Assembly: GCF_937616625.2 (NCBI RefSeq)
Contig: NC_065576.1
Span: 21,416,001-21,480,000 of the forward strand
Length of the DNA: 64,000 bases
Direction: 5' to 3'
From: Mercurialis annua
Taxonomy: Eukaryota; Streptophyta; Magnoliopsida; Malpighiales; Euphorbiaceae
Below are positions 45,961 through 59,100 of this stretch, in pieces. The translations under genes were made by a program, and so were the position numbers. The notes beneath the pieces were generated by a model, which saw nothing but the letters and a program-made list of their open reading frames with translations, had not been told where the DNA came from and searched no databases. Position 1 is the first letter of the stretch; every line of letters begins with the position of its first letter.

Positions 45961-48900
45961 AAAGTGAAACGTTTGGATTTGTTTTGTAACGTTTGTAAAC
46001 GTTTGGCTTAAATTGATAAAAAGGGGAAATGTTTGGATTTGTTTCATAACGTTTTAAACGTTTGGCTTAAATCGCTAAAAAGGAAAAACGTTTGGCTTAA
46101 ATCGCCAAAAAGGTGAAACGTTAGGATTTGTTTCGTAATGTTTTTAACGTTTTGCTTAAATCGCTAAAAAGGTGAAACGTTAGGATTTGTTTTTCATAAC
46201 GTTTGGATTTGTTTGGTAATGTTTTAAACGTTTGAATTTATTTCATAATGTTTTAAACGTTTGACTTAAATCAATAAAAAGGTAAAACGTTAGGATTTGT
46301 TTTATAATGTCTTAAACGTTTGGCTTATATATCTCTAAAAGGTGAAATGTTAGGATTTGTTTTTCGTATCATTTTAAACGTTTGGATTGGTTTCGTATCG
46401 TTTTAAACGTTTGACATAAATCGCTAAAACGGTGACAAGTTTGGCTTAAATCGCTAAAAAGGTGAAACATTGAGATTTGTTTCCAAACGTTTTAAACGTT
46501 TGGCTTAAATCGACAAAAAGGGGAAAGTTTGAATTTGTCTCGTAACATTTGTAAACGTTTTGATTAAATCACTAAAAAGGTGAAACGTTTGGATTTGTTT
46601 CGTTATGTTTTCAATGTTTGCATTGTTTCGTAATGTTTTAATCGTTTGGCTTAAATTGATAAAAAGGTACAACGTTGGATTTGTTTCGTAACGTTTGTAA
46701 ACATTCGGCTTAAATCGATAAAAAGGTGAAACATTTGGATTTATTTCCTAACGTTTTAAACGTTTGGACTGGTTTCGTAACGTTTTAAACGTTGGGCTTA
46801 AATCGCTAAAAAGGTGAAACATTTGGCTTAAATCGCTAAAAAGGTGAAACATTTGGCTTAAATCGCTAAAAAGGTGAAATATTAGGATTTGTTTTTCGAA
46901 ACATTTTAAACGATTAGATTTGTTTCCTAATGTTTTAAACGTTTGGATTGGTTTCGTAAATTTTTAAATGTTTGGCATAAATCTCGAAAATGGTGAAACG
47001 TTTGGATTTGTTTCGTAACGTTTGTAAAAGTTTGGCTTAAATCGCTAAAAATGTGAAACGTTTGAATTTCATTCGAAACGTTTGTAAATATTTGGCATAA
47101 ATAGCTACAAAGATGAAACGTTTGGATTTGTTTCGTAACGTTTTAAATGTTTGGACTGGTTTCGTAACGTATTAAACGTTTGGCATAAATTGCTAAAAAG
47201 GTGAAAAGTTTGGATTTTCTTCCATACGTTTGTAAACGTTTAGCTTATAATCGCTAAAGAGGTGAAACATTTAAATTTGTTTCGTAATGTTTGTACATGT
47301 TTGGCTGATATTGCTAAAAACGGTAAACATTTGGATTTGTTTTGTTACATTTTAAACGTTTGGATTGGTTTCGTAACATTATAAACGTTTGGATTGGTTT
47401 CGTAATGTTTTAAGCGTTTGGCTTAAATCGCTAAAAAGGTGAAACATTTGGCTTAAATCGCTAAAAAGGTGAAACGTTAAAATTTGATTCGTAATTTTTA
47501 AACGTTTGGCTTAAATTGCTAAAAAGGGGAAACGTTTGGATTTGTTTCATAACATTTGTAAACGTTTGGTTTTAATCGCTAAAAAGGTGAAACGTTTGGA
47601 TGTCTTTCGTAATGTTTTAAATGTTTGGATTAGTTTCATAAGGTTTGGCTTAAATTGATAAAAAAAAAGGTGAAACGTTTCGATTTGTTTGTAACGTTTG
47701 TAAATGTTTTGCTTAAATAGCTAAAAAGGTGAAACGTTTGGATTTGTTTCATAACGTTTTAAATTTGGATTGGTTTCGTAATGTTAAGAATTTTTTTTCA
47801 TAACGTTTTAAACGTTTGGATTTGTTTCGTAACGTTTTGAACGGTTGGATTGATTTCGTAACGTTTTAAAGGTTTTGCTTAAATCGCTAAAAAAGTGAAA
47901 CTTTTGGATTTGTTTCGTAACGTTTTAAACGTTTGGGTTAAATCTCTAAAAAGATGAAACATTAGGATTTGTTTTTCATAACGTTTTAAATGTTTGGATT
48001 AGTTTCGTAATGTTTTAAACGTTCGGATTAATTTCGTAACGTTTTAAACGTTTGGCTTATATCTTTAAAAAGGCGAAACGTTTGGATTTATTTCGTAGCG
48101 TTTTAAACGTTTGGCTTAAATTGCTAAAAAGGGGGAATGTTAGGATTTGTTTCATAGAGTTTTAAACGTTTGGCTTAAATAGCTATACAGGTTTAGGATT
48201 TGTTTCGAAACATTTTAAACTTTTGGCATAAATCTCAAAAAAGGTGAAACGGTAGGATTATTTCGTAACGTTTTAAAAATTTGGCTTAATTCGCTAAAAA
48301 TGTGAAACGTTAGGATTTGTATAGTAACATTTTAAACATTTGGGTTGGTTTCGTAACATTTTAAATGTTTGGCTTAAATCGCTAAAAAGGTGAAACATTT
48401 GGATTTATTTCGTAACGTTTGTAAACGTTTGGCTTATATCGCTAAAAAAGTGAAATATTTTAATTTGTTTTGTAACGTTTTTATACATTTGACTTAAATC
48501 GACAAAAAGGGGAAACTTTTGAATTTGTTTCATAACGTTTTAACGTTTGGATTGGTTTCGTAACATATTAAACGTTTGGCTTAAATCGCTAAAAAGGTAA
48601 AACGTTTGGCTTTAATCGCTAAAGAGGTGAAACGTTAGGATTTCTTTCATACTGTTTTAAACGTTTGGCTTAAATCGCTAAAAAGGTGAAACGTTTGAAT
48701 TTGTTTCGTAACATTCGTAAACGTTTGGATTTTTTTCGTAACGTTTTAAACGTTTGGATTGATTTCGTAACGTTTTAAACGTTTGGCTCAAATCGCTGAA
48801 AAGGTGAAATGTTAGGATTTATTTCGTAACGTTTTAACCGTTTGACTTAAATATCTAAAAAGGTGAAATATTAAGATTTATTTTTCGTAAATTTTTAAAC

Positions 48901-50282
48901 GTTTGAATTGTTTTCGTAACTTTTTAAACGTTTGGCTTAAATCGCTAAAAAGGTGGAACGTTAGGATTTGTTTCGTAATGGTTTAAACATTTGGCTTAAA
49001 TTGCTAAAATGGAGAAACGTTTAAATTTGTTTCCTAAAATTTGTAAGCGTTTGGCTTAAATCGCTGAAAAGGTGAAACGTTAGGATTTGTTTCGTAACGT
49101 TTTAAATATTTGGATTGTTTCGTTATGATTTAATCGTTTGGCTTATATTGATAAAAAAGGTGAAAGGCTTGGATTTGTTTCGTAACGTTTGTAAACATTT
49201 TGTTTAAATCGCTAAAAAGGAGGAACGTTTGGATTTGTTTCGTAACATAACGTTTGAAACGTTTTGGGTTAAATCGCTAAAAAGGTGAAACGTTTGGCTT
49301 AGATTGCTAAAAAGGTGAAACGTTAGGATTTGTTTTTCGTAACATCTTAAACGTTTGGATTTGTTTCATAACGTTATAAACATTTGAATTGGTTTCGTAA
49401 GGATATAAACGTGTGACTTAAATCGATAAAAAAGGTTAAACTATTTGATTTGTTTCGTAACGTTTTAAACGTTTGGCTTAAATCGCTAAATTCATAAGGT
49501 TTAGGATTTATTTCGTAATGTTTTAAACGTTTTTCTTAAATCGCAAAAAAGGGGAAACGTTAGGATTTGTTTCGTAACGTTTTAAAGGTTTGGCTTAAAT
49601 CGCTAAAAAGCTGAAACGTTAGGATTTGTTTTGTAACAATTTAAACGTTTGGAATTGTTTTGTAACATTTGAATCGTTTGACTTTAAGTGCTAAAAAGAT
49701 GAAATGTTTCAATTTGTTTCGTAATGTTTGTAAATGTTTGGCTTAAATCGCTAAAAAGTGGAAACGTTTGTAAAGTTTTGCTTAAATCGCTAAGAAGGTG
49801 AAAGGTTTGGATTTGTTTCGTAATGTTTTAAACGTTTCTATTAGTTTCGTAGAGTTCTAAGCATTTGGCTTAAATCGCTAAAAAGGTGAAACGTTTGGAT
49901 TTTCTTCGTAACGTTTGTAAACGTTGGGCTTATATCGCTAAAAAGGTGAAACGTTTGGATTAGTTTCGTAATATTTTAAAAGTTAGGCTGAAATCGTTAG
50001 AAAGGTGAAACGCTTGGATTTGTTTTCTAATGTTTGTACACGGTTGGCTTAAATCGCTAAAAAGGTGAAACGTTTAGATTTGTTTCCAAACATTTATAAA
50101 CGTTTGGGTTACATCGCAAAAAAGGTGAAACGTTTGGATTGGTTTCTTAACGATTTAAGCGTTTGGCTTAAATCGCTAAAAAGGCGAAATGTTTGGATTT
50201 GTTTCCTAACGTTTGTAATCATTTGGATTATATCGCTAAAGAGGTGAAACGTTTGAATTTGTTTCGTAAGATTTGTAAAAGT
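45961..50282. repeat. Higher-order repeat copy 2, with internal deletion
   Basis: The same markers lie at 46910, 47216 and 50081, a shift of 4705 bp from copy 1 that falls to 4520 bp by the last marker. One cause is a gap of about 155 bp near 47780, where the sequence corresponding to about 43075-43232 of copy 1 is missing. Its tail (about 50150-50280) matches 54355-54490 rather than the tails of copies 1 and 3. Confidence 0.7.
46801..46890. repeat. Three identical 30-bp A modules
   Basis: AATCGCTAAA, AAGGTGAAAC and ATTTGGCTTA repeat with an exact 30-bp period three times, with a change only at the last position or two. It shows that single 30-bp modules, not just 60-bp pairs, are duplicated. 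Confidence 0.9.
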
Positions 50283-53200
50283 TTAGCATAAATTGTTAAA
50301 ACGGTGAAACATTAGGATTTTTTTTTCGAAACATTTTCAACGATTAGATTTGTTTCTTAACGTTTTAAACGTTTGGATTGGTTTCGTAAATTTTTAAACG
50401 TTTGGTATAAATCTTTATAAAGGTGAAACGTTTGGATTTGTTTCGTAACGTTTGTACACGTTTGGTTTAAATCGCTAAAAATGTGAAACGTTTGGATTTG
50501 ATTCAAAACGTTTGTAAATGTCTGGCTTAAATAGCTACAAAGATGAAACGTTTTGATTTGTTTCGTAACGTTTTAAATGTTTGGATTGGTTTCGTAACAT
50601 ATTAAACGTTTGGCTTAAATTGCTAAAAAGGTGAAAAGTTTGGATTTTCTTCCATATGTTTGTAAATGTTTAGCTTATAATCGCTAAAGAGGTGAAACAT
50701 TTAAATTTGTTTCGTAATGTTTGTACACGTTTGGCTTATATCGCTAAAAAGGATAAACGTTTGGATTTGTTTGTAACATTTTAAACGTTTGGATTGGTTT
50801 CGTAACATTATAAATTTTTGGATTGGTTTCGTAATGTGTTAAGCGTTTGGCTTAAATCGCTAAAAAGGTGAAACATTTGGCTTAAATCGCTAAAAAGGTG
50901 AAACGTTAGAATTTGATTCATAACTTTTTAAACGTTTGGTTTAAATTGCTAAAAAGGTGAAACGTTTAGATTTGTTTCGTAACATTTGTAAACGTTTGGT
51001 TTAAATCGCTAAAAAGGTGAAACATTTGGATGTCTTTCGTAACGTTTTAAATGTTTGGATTGGTTTCATAAGGTTTGGCTTAAATTGATAAAAAAAGGTG
51101 AAACGTTTCGATTTGTTTTATAACGTTTGTAAATGTTTTGCTTAAATCGCTAAAAAGGTGAAACATTTGGATTTGTTTCATAACGTTTTAAATTTGGATT
51201 TGTTTCGTAACGTTTTAAATTTGGATTGGTTTCGTAAGGTTTTAAACGTTTGAATTGGTTGCGTAACGTTTTAATCATTTGACTTAAATCGCTAAAAAGG
51301 TGAAACGTTAGAATTTATTTCGTATTGATCTAAAATTTGGCTTAAATGGCTGAAAAGGTGAAATGTTAAGAATTGTTTTTCGTAACGTTTTAAACGTTTG
51401 GATTTGTTTCGTAACGTTTTGAACGGTTGGATTGATTTCGTAACGTTTTAAACGTTTGGCTTAAATCTCTAAAAAGGTGAAACTTTTGGATTTGTTTCGT
51501 AACGTTTTAAACGTTTGGCTTAAATCTCTAAAACGATAAAACATTAGGATTTGTTTTTCATAACGTTTTAAATGTTTGGATTAGTTTCGTAATGTTTTAA
51601 ACGTTCGGATTAATTTCGTAACGTTTTAAACGTTTGACTTAAATATTTAAAAAGGCGAAACGTTAGGATTTATTTCGTAGCGTTTTAAACGTTTGGCTTA
51701 AATCACTGAAAAGGGGGAATGTTAGGATTTGTTTCATAGAGTTTCAAACGTTTGGCTTAAATAACTATAAAGGTTTAGGATTTGTTTCGTAACATTTTAA
51801 ACTTTTGGCATAAATCTCAAAAAACGTGAAACGTTAGTATTTTTTCGTAACGTTTTAAAAATTTGGCTTAATTCGCTTAAAATGTGAAACGTTAGGATTT
51901 GTTTAGTAACATTTTAAACATTTGGGTTGGTTTCATAACATTTTAAACGTTTGGCTTAAATCGCTAAAAAGATGAAACGTTTGGATTTATTTCGTAACTT
52001 TTGTAAACGTTTGGCTTATATTGCTAAAAAAGTGAAATGTTTTGATTTGTTTCATAACTTTTTTCAACATTTGACTCAAATCAATAAAAAAGGGAAACTT
52101 TTGAATTTGTTTCGTAACATTTTAACGTTTGGATTGGTTTCGTAACATATTAAACGTTTGGCTTAAATCGCTAAAAAGGTAAAACGTTTAGCTTAAATCG
52201 CTAAAGAGGTGAAACGTTAAGATTTGTTTCATACTGTTTTAAACGTTTGGCTTAAATCGCTAAAAAGGTGAAACGTTTGAATTTGTTTCGTAACATTCGT
52301 AAACGTTTGGATTTTTTCCGTAACGTTTTAAACGTTTGGATTGATTCTGTAACGTTTTAAACGTTTGGCTTAAATCGCTGAAAAGGTGAAACGTTAGGAT
52401 TTATTTCGTAACGTTTTAACCGTTTGACTTAAATATCTAAAAAGGTGAAATATTAAGATTTATTTTTCGTAAATTTTTAAACGTTTGAATTGTTTTCGTA
52501 ACTTTTTAAACGTTTGGCTTAAATCGCTAAAAAGGTGAAACGTTAGGATTTGTTTCGTAATGGTTTAAACATTTGGCTTAAATTGCTAAAATGGCGAAAC
52601 GTTTAAATTTGTTTCCTAATATTTCTAAGGATTTGGCTTAAATCGCTGAAAAGGTGAAACGTTAGGATTTGTTTCGTAATGTTTTAAATATTTGGATTGT
52701 TTCGTTATGTTTTAATCGTTTGGCTTAAATTGATAAAAAAGGTGAAAAGCTTGGATTTGTTTCGTAACTTTTGTAAACATTTTGTTTAAATCGTTAAAAA
52801 GGAGAAACGTTTTGATTTGTTTCGTAACATAACGTTTGAAACGTTTTGTATTAAATCGCTAAAAAGGTGAAACGTTTGGCTTAGATTGCTAAAAATGTGA
52901 AACGTTAGGATTTGTTTTTTGTAACCTCTTAAACGTTTGGATTTGTTTCATAACGTTATAAACATTTGAATTGGTTTCGTAAGGATTTAAACGTGTGACT
53001 TAAATCGATAAAAAAGGTTAAACGATTTTATTTGTTTCGTAACGTTTTAAACGTTTGGCTTAAATCGCTAAATTCAGAAGGTTTAGGATTTGTTTCGTAA
53101 TGTTTTAAACGTTTTTCTTAAATCGCAAAAAAGGGGAAACGTTAGGATTTGTTTCGTAACGTTTTAAAGGTTTGGCTTAAATCGCTAAAAAGATGAAACG

Positions 53201-53990
53201 TTAGGATTTGTTTTAACGATTTAAATGTTTGGATTTGTTTCGTAATGTTTGTAAATGTTTGGCTTAAATCGCTACAAAGTGGAAACGTTTGTAAACGTTT
53301 TGCTTAAATCGCTAAGAAGGTGAAAGGTTTGGATTTGTTTCGTAGAGTTTTAAGCATTTGGCTTAAATCGCTAAAAAGCTGAAACGTTTGGATTTGCTTC
53401 GTAACGTTTGTAAACGTTGGGCTTATATCGCTAAAAAGGTGAAATGTTTGGATTTGTTTCGTAACGATTTACACGTTTGGATTGGTTTCGTAACATTTAT
53501 AAGTTTGGCTTAAATTCGTTAAAAAGGTGAAACGCTTGGATTTGTTTTCTAATGTTTGTAAACGGTTGGCTTAAATCGCTAAAAAGGTGAAACGTTTAGA
53601 TTTGTTTCCAAACATTTATAAACGTTTGGGTTACATCGCAAAAAAGGTGAAACGTTTGGATTGGTTTCTTAACATTTTAAACGTTTGGATTGGTTGCGTA
53701 ACGTTTTAAACGTTTGGATTGGTTTAGTAACGTTTTAAATGTTTGGCATAAATTGCTAATATTATGACAAGTTTGGCTTAAATCTCTAGAAAGGTGAAAC
53801 GTTAGAATTTGTTTCGTAACGTTTTAAACATTTGACTTAAATCGCTAGGAAGGTGAAACATTTGGATTTTTTTCGTAACATGTTAAATGTTTGGATTGTT
53901 TTTGTTTCGTAACGTTTTAATCTTTTAGCTTAAATTGATAAAAAGGTGAAACATTTGGAATTGTTTCGTAACGTTTGTAAACGTTTGGCT
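50283..53990. repeat. Higher-order repeat copy 3
   Basis: The markers lie at 50340, 50646 and 53602 (shift of 3430 bp from copy 2, rising to 3521). The segment missing from copy 2 is present here (about 51200-51365), so the gap is a deletion in copy 2. The tail with GGATTGGTTGCGTAACG and TATTATGACAAG matches copy 1. Confidence 0.7.
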
Positions 53991-54660
53991 TAAATCGCTA
54001 AAAAGGTGAAACGTTTGTATTTGTTTCGTAACGTTTAAAATTTTTGGATTAGTTTCATAATGTTTTAGACGTTTGGCTTAAATCACAAGAAAGGGGAAAC
54101 ATCAGGATTTGTTTCATAACTTTTAAAACGTTTGGCTTAAATCGCTAAAAAGATGAAACGTTAGTATTTGTTTCGTAACGTTTTAAACGTTTAGATTGGT
54201 TTCTTAACGTTTTAAACATTTGACTTAAATAGCTAAAAAGGTGCACGTTTGGATTTCTTTCGTAACGTTTGTAAACGATTAGATTTGTTTCGTAACATTT
54301 TACACGTTTGGATTGGTTTCGTAACATTTTAAACGTTTGGCTTAAATCGCTAAAATGGCGAAACGTTTGGATTTGTTTCCTAACGATTGTAATCATTTGG
54401 CTTAAATCGCTAAAGAGGTGAAACGTTTGAATTTGTTTCGTAAGATTTGTAAGAGTTTGGCTTAAAATGCTAAAACGGTGAAACATTTGGATTTGTTTTG
54501 TAAGGTTTTAAACGTTTGGATTGGTTTCGTAATGTTTTAAACGTTTGGCTTGAATCTCTAAAATTGTGACAAGTTTGTCTTAAATTGCTAAAAAGGTGAA
54601 ACGTTAGGATTTATTTCGTAACATTTTAAACGTTTAGCCTAAATCGCTAAAAAGGTGAAA

Positions 54661-54780
54661 CGTTTAGATTTGTTTCGTAGCATTTGTAAAGGTTTGGCTT
54701 AAATCGCTACAAAGGTGAAACATTTGGATTTGTTTCGTAGCATTTGTAAAGGTTTGGCTTAAATCGCTACAAAGGTGAAA
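54661..54780. repeat. Near-perfect 60-bp B-A duplication
   Basis: The two 60-bp halves differ only near their starts (CGTTTAGATT versus CATTTGGATT). Both carry the private variants GTAGCATTTGTAAAGG and CGCTACAAAGG. It is a recent local duplication of one B-A pair. Confidence 0.9.
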
Positions 54781-57700
54781 AGTTTGGATTTGTTTCGCAA
54801 CGTTTTAAATGTTTGGATTTATTTCTTAACGTTTTAATTGTTTGGCTTAAACTGATAAAAAGGTGAAACGTTTGGATTTTCTTCATAACGCTAGTAAACG
54901 TTTGGCTTAAATATCTAAAAAGGTGAAACATTTAAATTTGTTTCGTAACGTTTTAAACGTTTAGCTTAAATTGCTGAAAAAAGGTGAAACGTTTGGATTT
55001 TCGTCGTAACGTGTTAAATGTTCTGATTGGTTTGCTTTCGTAACGTTTTAATCGTTTGGCTTAAATTGATAAAAAGGTGAAGCATTTGGAATTGTTTCGT
55101 AACATTTGTAAACATTTGGCTTAAATCGCTAAAAAGGTGAAACGTTTGGATTTGTTTCGTAACGTTTTAAATTTTTTGATTAGTTTCGTAACGTTTTAAA
55201 CGTTTGGCTTAAATTGCAAAAAAGGGGAGACATTAGAATTTGTTTCGTAACTTCTTACACATTTGGATTTGTTTCGTAACGTTTTAAACGCTTAAATTGG
55301 TTTTGAAACGTTTTAAACATTTGGCTTAAATCGTTTAAAAGGTGCACGTTTGGATTTGTTTCTTAACGTTTGTAAACGTTTGGCTTAAATCGCTTAAAAG
55401 GTGAAACGTTTGGATTTGTTTCGTAACATTTTACACGTTTGGATTGGTTTCGTAACATTTTAAACGTTTGGCTTAAATCGCTAAAAAGGTGAAACGTTTG
55501 GATTTGTTTCCTAACGTTTGTAATAGTTTGGCTTAAATCGCTAAAGAGGTGAAACATTTGAATTTATTTCGTAACATTTGTAAAAGTTTGGCTTAAATTG
55601 CTAAAAAGGTGAAACATTTGGAATTGTTTTGTAAGGTTTTAAACGTTTGTATTGTATCGTAACATTTCAAACATTTGGCTTGAATCTCTAAAATTGTGAC
55701 AAGTTTGGCTTAAATCGTTAAAAAGATGAAACGTTAGGATTTGTTTCGTAACATTTTAAACGTTTAGCTTAAATCGCTAAAAAGGTGAAACGTTTGGGTT
55801 TGTTTCGTAATATTTGTAAAGGTTTGGCTTAAATCGCAACAAAGGTGAAATGTTTGGATTTGTTTCGCAACGTTTTAAATGTTTGGATTGGTTTTTTAAC
55901 GTTTTAATTGTTTGCCTTAAACTGATAAAAAAGGTGAAACATTTGGGTTTGTTTCGTAACGCTAGTAAACGTTTGGCTTAAAATTGCTAATAAGATGAAA
56001 CATTTGGATTTGTATCTTAACGTTTTAAACGTTTGGGTTAGTTTCGTAATGTTTTAAACGTTTGGCTTAATTCGCTAATAAGGTGAAACATTTGGCTTAA
56101 ATCGCTAAAAATGTGAAACGTTAGGATTTTTTTTAAAATGTTTTAAACATTTGGATTTGTTTTATAACGTTTTAAACGTGTGGGTTGGTTTCTAACGTTT
56201 TAAACGTTTGGCTTAAATCGCTAAAAAGGTGAAGCGTTAGGATTTGTTTCGTAACGTTTTAAATGTTTGGCTTAAATCGCTAAAGAGTTGAAACGTTAGG
56301 ATTTTTTTCGTAATGTTTAAACGTTTGGCTTTAATCACTAAAAAGGTTTATGATTTGTTTCGTAACGTTTTAAACGTTTAGTTTAAATCGCAAAAAAGGG
56401 GAAAGGTTTGGATTTGTTTCCTAACGTTTGTAATCGTTTTGCTTAAATCGCTAAAGAGGTGAAACGTTGGAATTTGTTTCATAACATTTGTAAAGGTTTG
56501 GCTTAAATTTCTAAAAAGGTGAAATATTTGGATTTGTTTCATAACGTTTTAAACGTTTGAATTAGTTTTGTAACGTTTTAAACATTTGGCTTAAATCTCT
56601 AAAAAGATGAAACGTTTGGATTTGTTTCGTAATGTTTGTAAATGTTTGGCTTAAATCGTTAAAAAGGGGAAACGTTTGGATTTGTTTCGTAATGTTTGTA
56701 AACCTTTGGCTTAAATCGTTAAAAAGGTGAAACGTTTGAATTTGTTTCGTAACGTTTTAAACGTTTTGATTGATTTTGTAAATTTTTAAACGGTTGTTTT
56801 AAATCGCGAATAAAGTTAAACGTTTGGATTTGTTTTGTAATCTTGGTAAACATTTGGCTTAAATCGCTAAAAATATGAAAAGTTTGGATTTGTTTGTAAC
56901 GTTTATAAACGTTTGGCTTAAATCGCTAAAGAGGGGGAAATGTTTAGATTTGCTTCATAACGTTTGTAAACGTTTGGCTTAAATCGCTAAAAAGGTGAAA
57001 TGTTTGGATCTGTTTTGAAACGTTTTTAACGTTTTGGATTGGTTTTCTAACGTTTTAAACGTTTGGCTTAAATCGCTAAAAAGGTGAAATGTTAAGATTT
57101 TTTTTCCTAAAAATTGTAAACATTTGGCTTAAATCTCTAAAGAGGTGAAACGTTTGGATTTGTTTCGTAACGTTTGTAAACGTTTGGCTTAAATCGCTAA
57201 AAAGGTGAAACGTTTGAATTTGTTTCGTAACGTTTTAAACGTTTAGATTGATTTCGTAACGTTTTAAACGTTTGGCTTAAATCGCAAAAAAATGTAAAAA
57301 GTTTGGATTTGTTTTGTAACGTTTGTAAACGTTTAGTTTAAATTGCTAAAGAGGGGAAACGTTTGGATTTGCTTCTTAACGTTTGTAACCGTTTGTCTTA
57401 AATCGCTAGAAACATGAAACATTTGGATTTGGTTGGAATGTTTTAAATGTTTGGATTGGTTTCGTAACATTTAAAACGTATGACTTAAATCACAAAAAAA
57501 GGTGAAACATTTGGAATTTTTTCCTAAAAATTGTAAACGTTTAGTTTAAATCGCCAAAGAGGGGAAACATTTGAATTTTTTTGTAACTTTTATAAACGTT
57601 TGGCTTAAATCGCTAAAATGGTGAAACATTTGGATTTGTTTCGTAACGTTTATAAACGTTTGGCTTAAATCTCTAAAAAGGAGGAACGTTTGAATTTGTT

Positions 57701-58978
57701 TCGCAACGTTTTAAACGTTTGGATTGCTTTCGTAATGTTTTAAACGTTTGGCTAAAATCGCTAAAAAGGTGAAACGTTTGGATTTGTTTCTTTAAACATT
57801 TGGCTTAAATCGCTAAAAGGTGAAACGTTAGGATTTGTTATGTAATTTTTTAAACGTTTGGATTGGTTCCGCAACGTTTTAAAAGTTTGGCTTAAATCGC
57901 CGAAAAAAGGAAACATTTGGATTTGTTTCGAAATTTATTAAACGTTTGGCTTAAATTGCTCAAAAGATAAAACAATAGGATTTATTTCGTGACGTTTAAA
58001 ACGTTTGGCTTAAATTGCTAAATATGAAAAATTAGGATTTGTTTCATAACGTTTTCAACGTTTGACTTAAATCTCTAAAAGGTGAAACGTTAGGATTTAT
58101 TTTGTAATGTTTTAAACGTTTGTATTGGTTTCGTAACTTTTTATATGCTTGGCTTAAATCGCTACAAATGTGAAAGATTTGGATTTGTTTCGTAACATTT
58201 CTAAACCTTTGGCTTAAATCGCTAAAAAGGTGAAACATTTGGATTTGTTTCGAAACATTTTAAACGTTTGGATGGCTTTCGTAACATTTTAATCGTTTGG
58301 CTTAATTCACTAAAAAGGTGAAACGTTTGGATTTGGTTCGTAAGGTTTTAAACGTTTGGAATGGTTTCATAACGTTTTAAACGTTTGACTTAAATCGCTA
58401 AAAAGGCAAAACGTTTGAGTTTGTTTCCTAGCATTTGTAATAGTTTGGCTTAAATCGCTAAAGAGGTGAAACATTTGGATTTGTTTCGTAACGTTTTAAA
58501 TTTTTTGGATTGGTTTCGTAACTTGGCTTGAATCTCTGAAATTATGACAAGTTTGTCTTAAATCGCTAAAAAGGTGAAACGTTAGGATTTGTTTTGTAAC
58601 GTTTTAAACGTTTAGCTTAAATCACTAAAAAGGTGAAATGTTTGGATTTGTTTCGTAACATTTGTAAGGGTTTGGCTTAAATCGATTCAAAGGTTAAACG
58701 TTTGGATTTGTTTCGCAACATTTTAAACTGATAAAAAGGTGAAACGTTATGATTTGTTCCGTAACTCTAATAAACGTTTGGCATAAATTGTTAAAAAGGT
58801 GAAATGTTTGGATTTATTTCGTAACGTTTTAAACGTTTGTGTTAGTTTCGTTATGTTTTAAACATTTGGCTTAATTCGCTAAAAAGGAGAAACGTTTGGC
58901 AATTTATGGCTAAAAAGGTGAAACATTTGAATTCGTTTCGTAACGTTTAAACGTTTAGCTTAAATTGCTGAAAAGGTT

Positions 58979-59100
58979 TAGGATTTGTTTCGTAACGTTT
59001 TAAACGTTTAGCTTAAATCGCAAAATGGGTAAACGTTAGGATTTGTTTCGTAACGTTTTAAACGTTTTGCTTAAATTGCAAAATGGGTAAACGTTAGGAT
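58979..59100. repeat. Recent 59-bp tandem duplication with private variant
   Basis: The rare block GCAAAATGGGTAAACGTTAG occurs twice, about 59 bp apart (near 59020 and 59080), joined by the same TTTGTTTCGTAACG stretch. One copy has CTTAAATCGC, the other CTTAAATTGC, a single CpG change. Confidence 0.8.
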
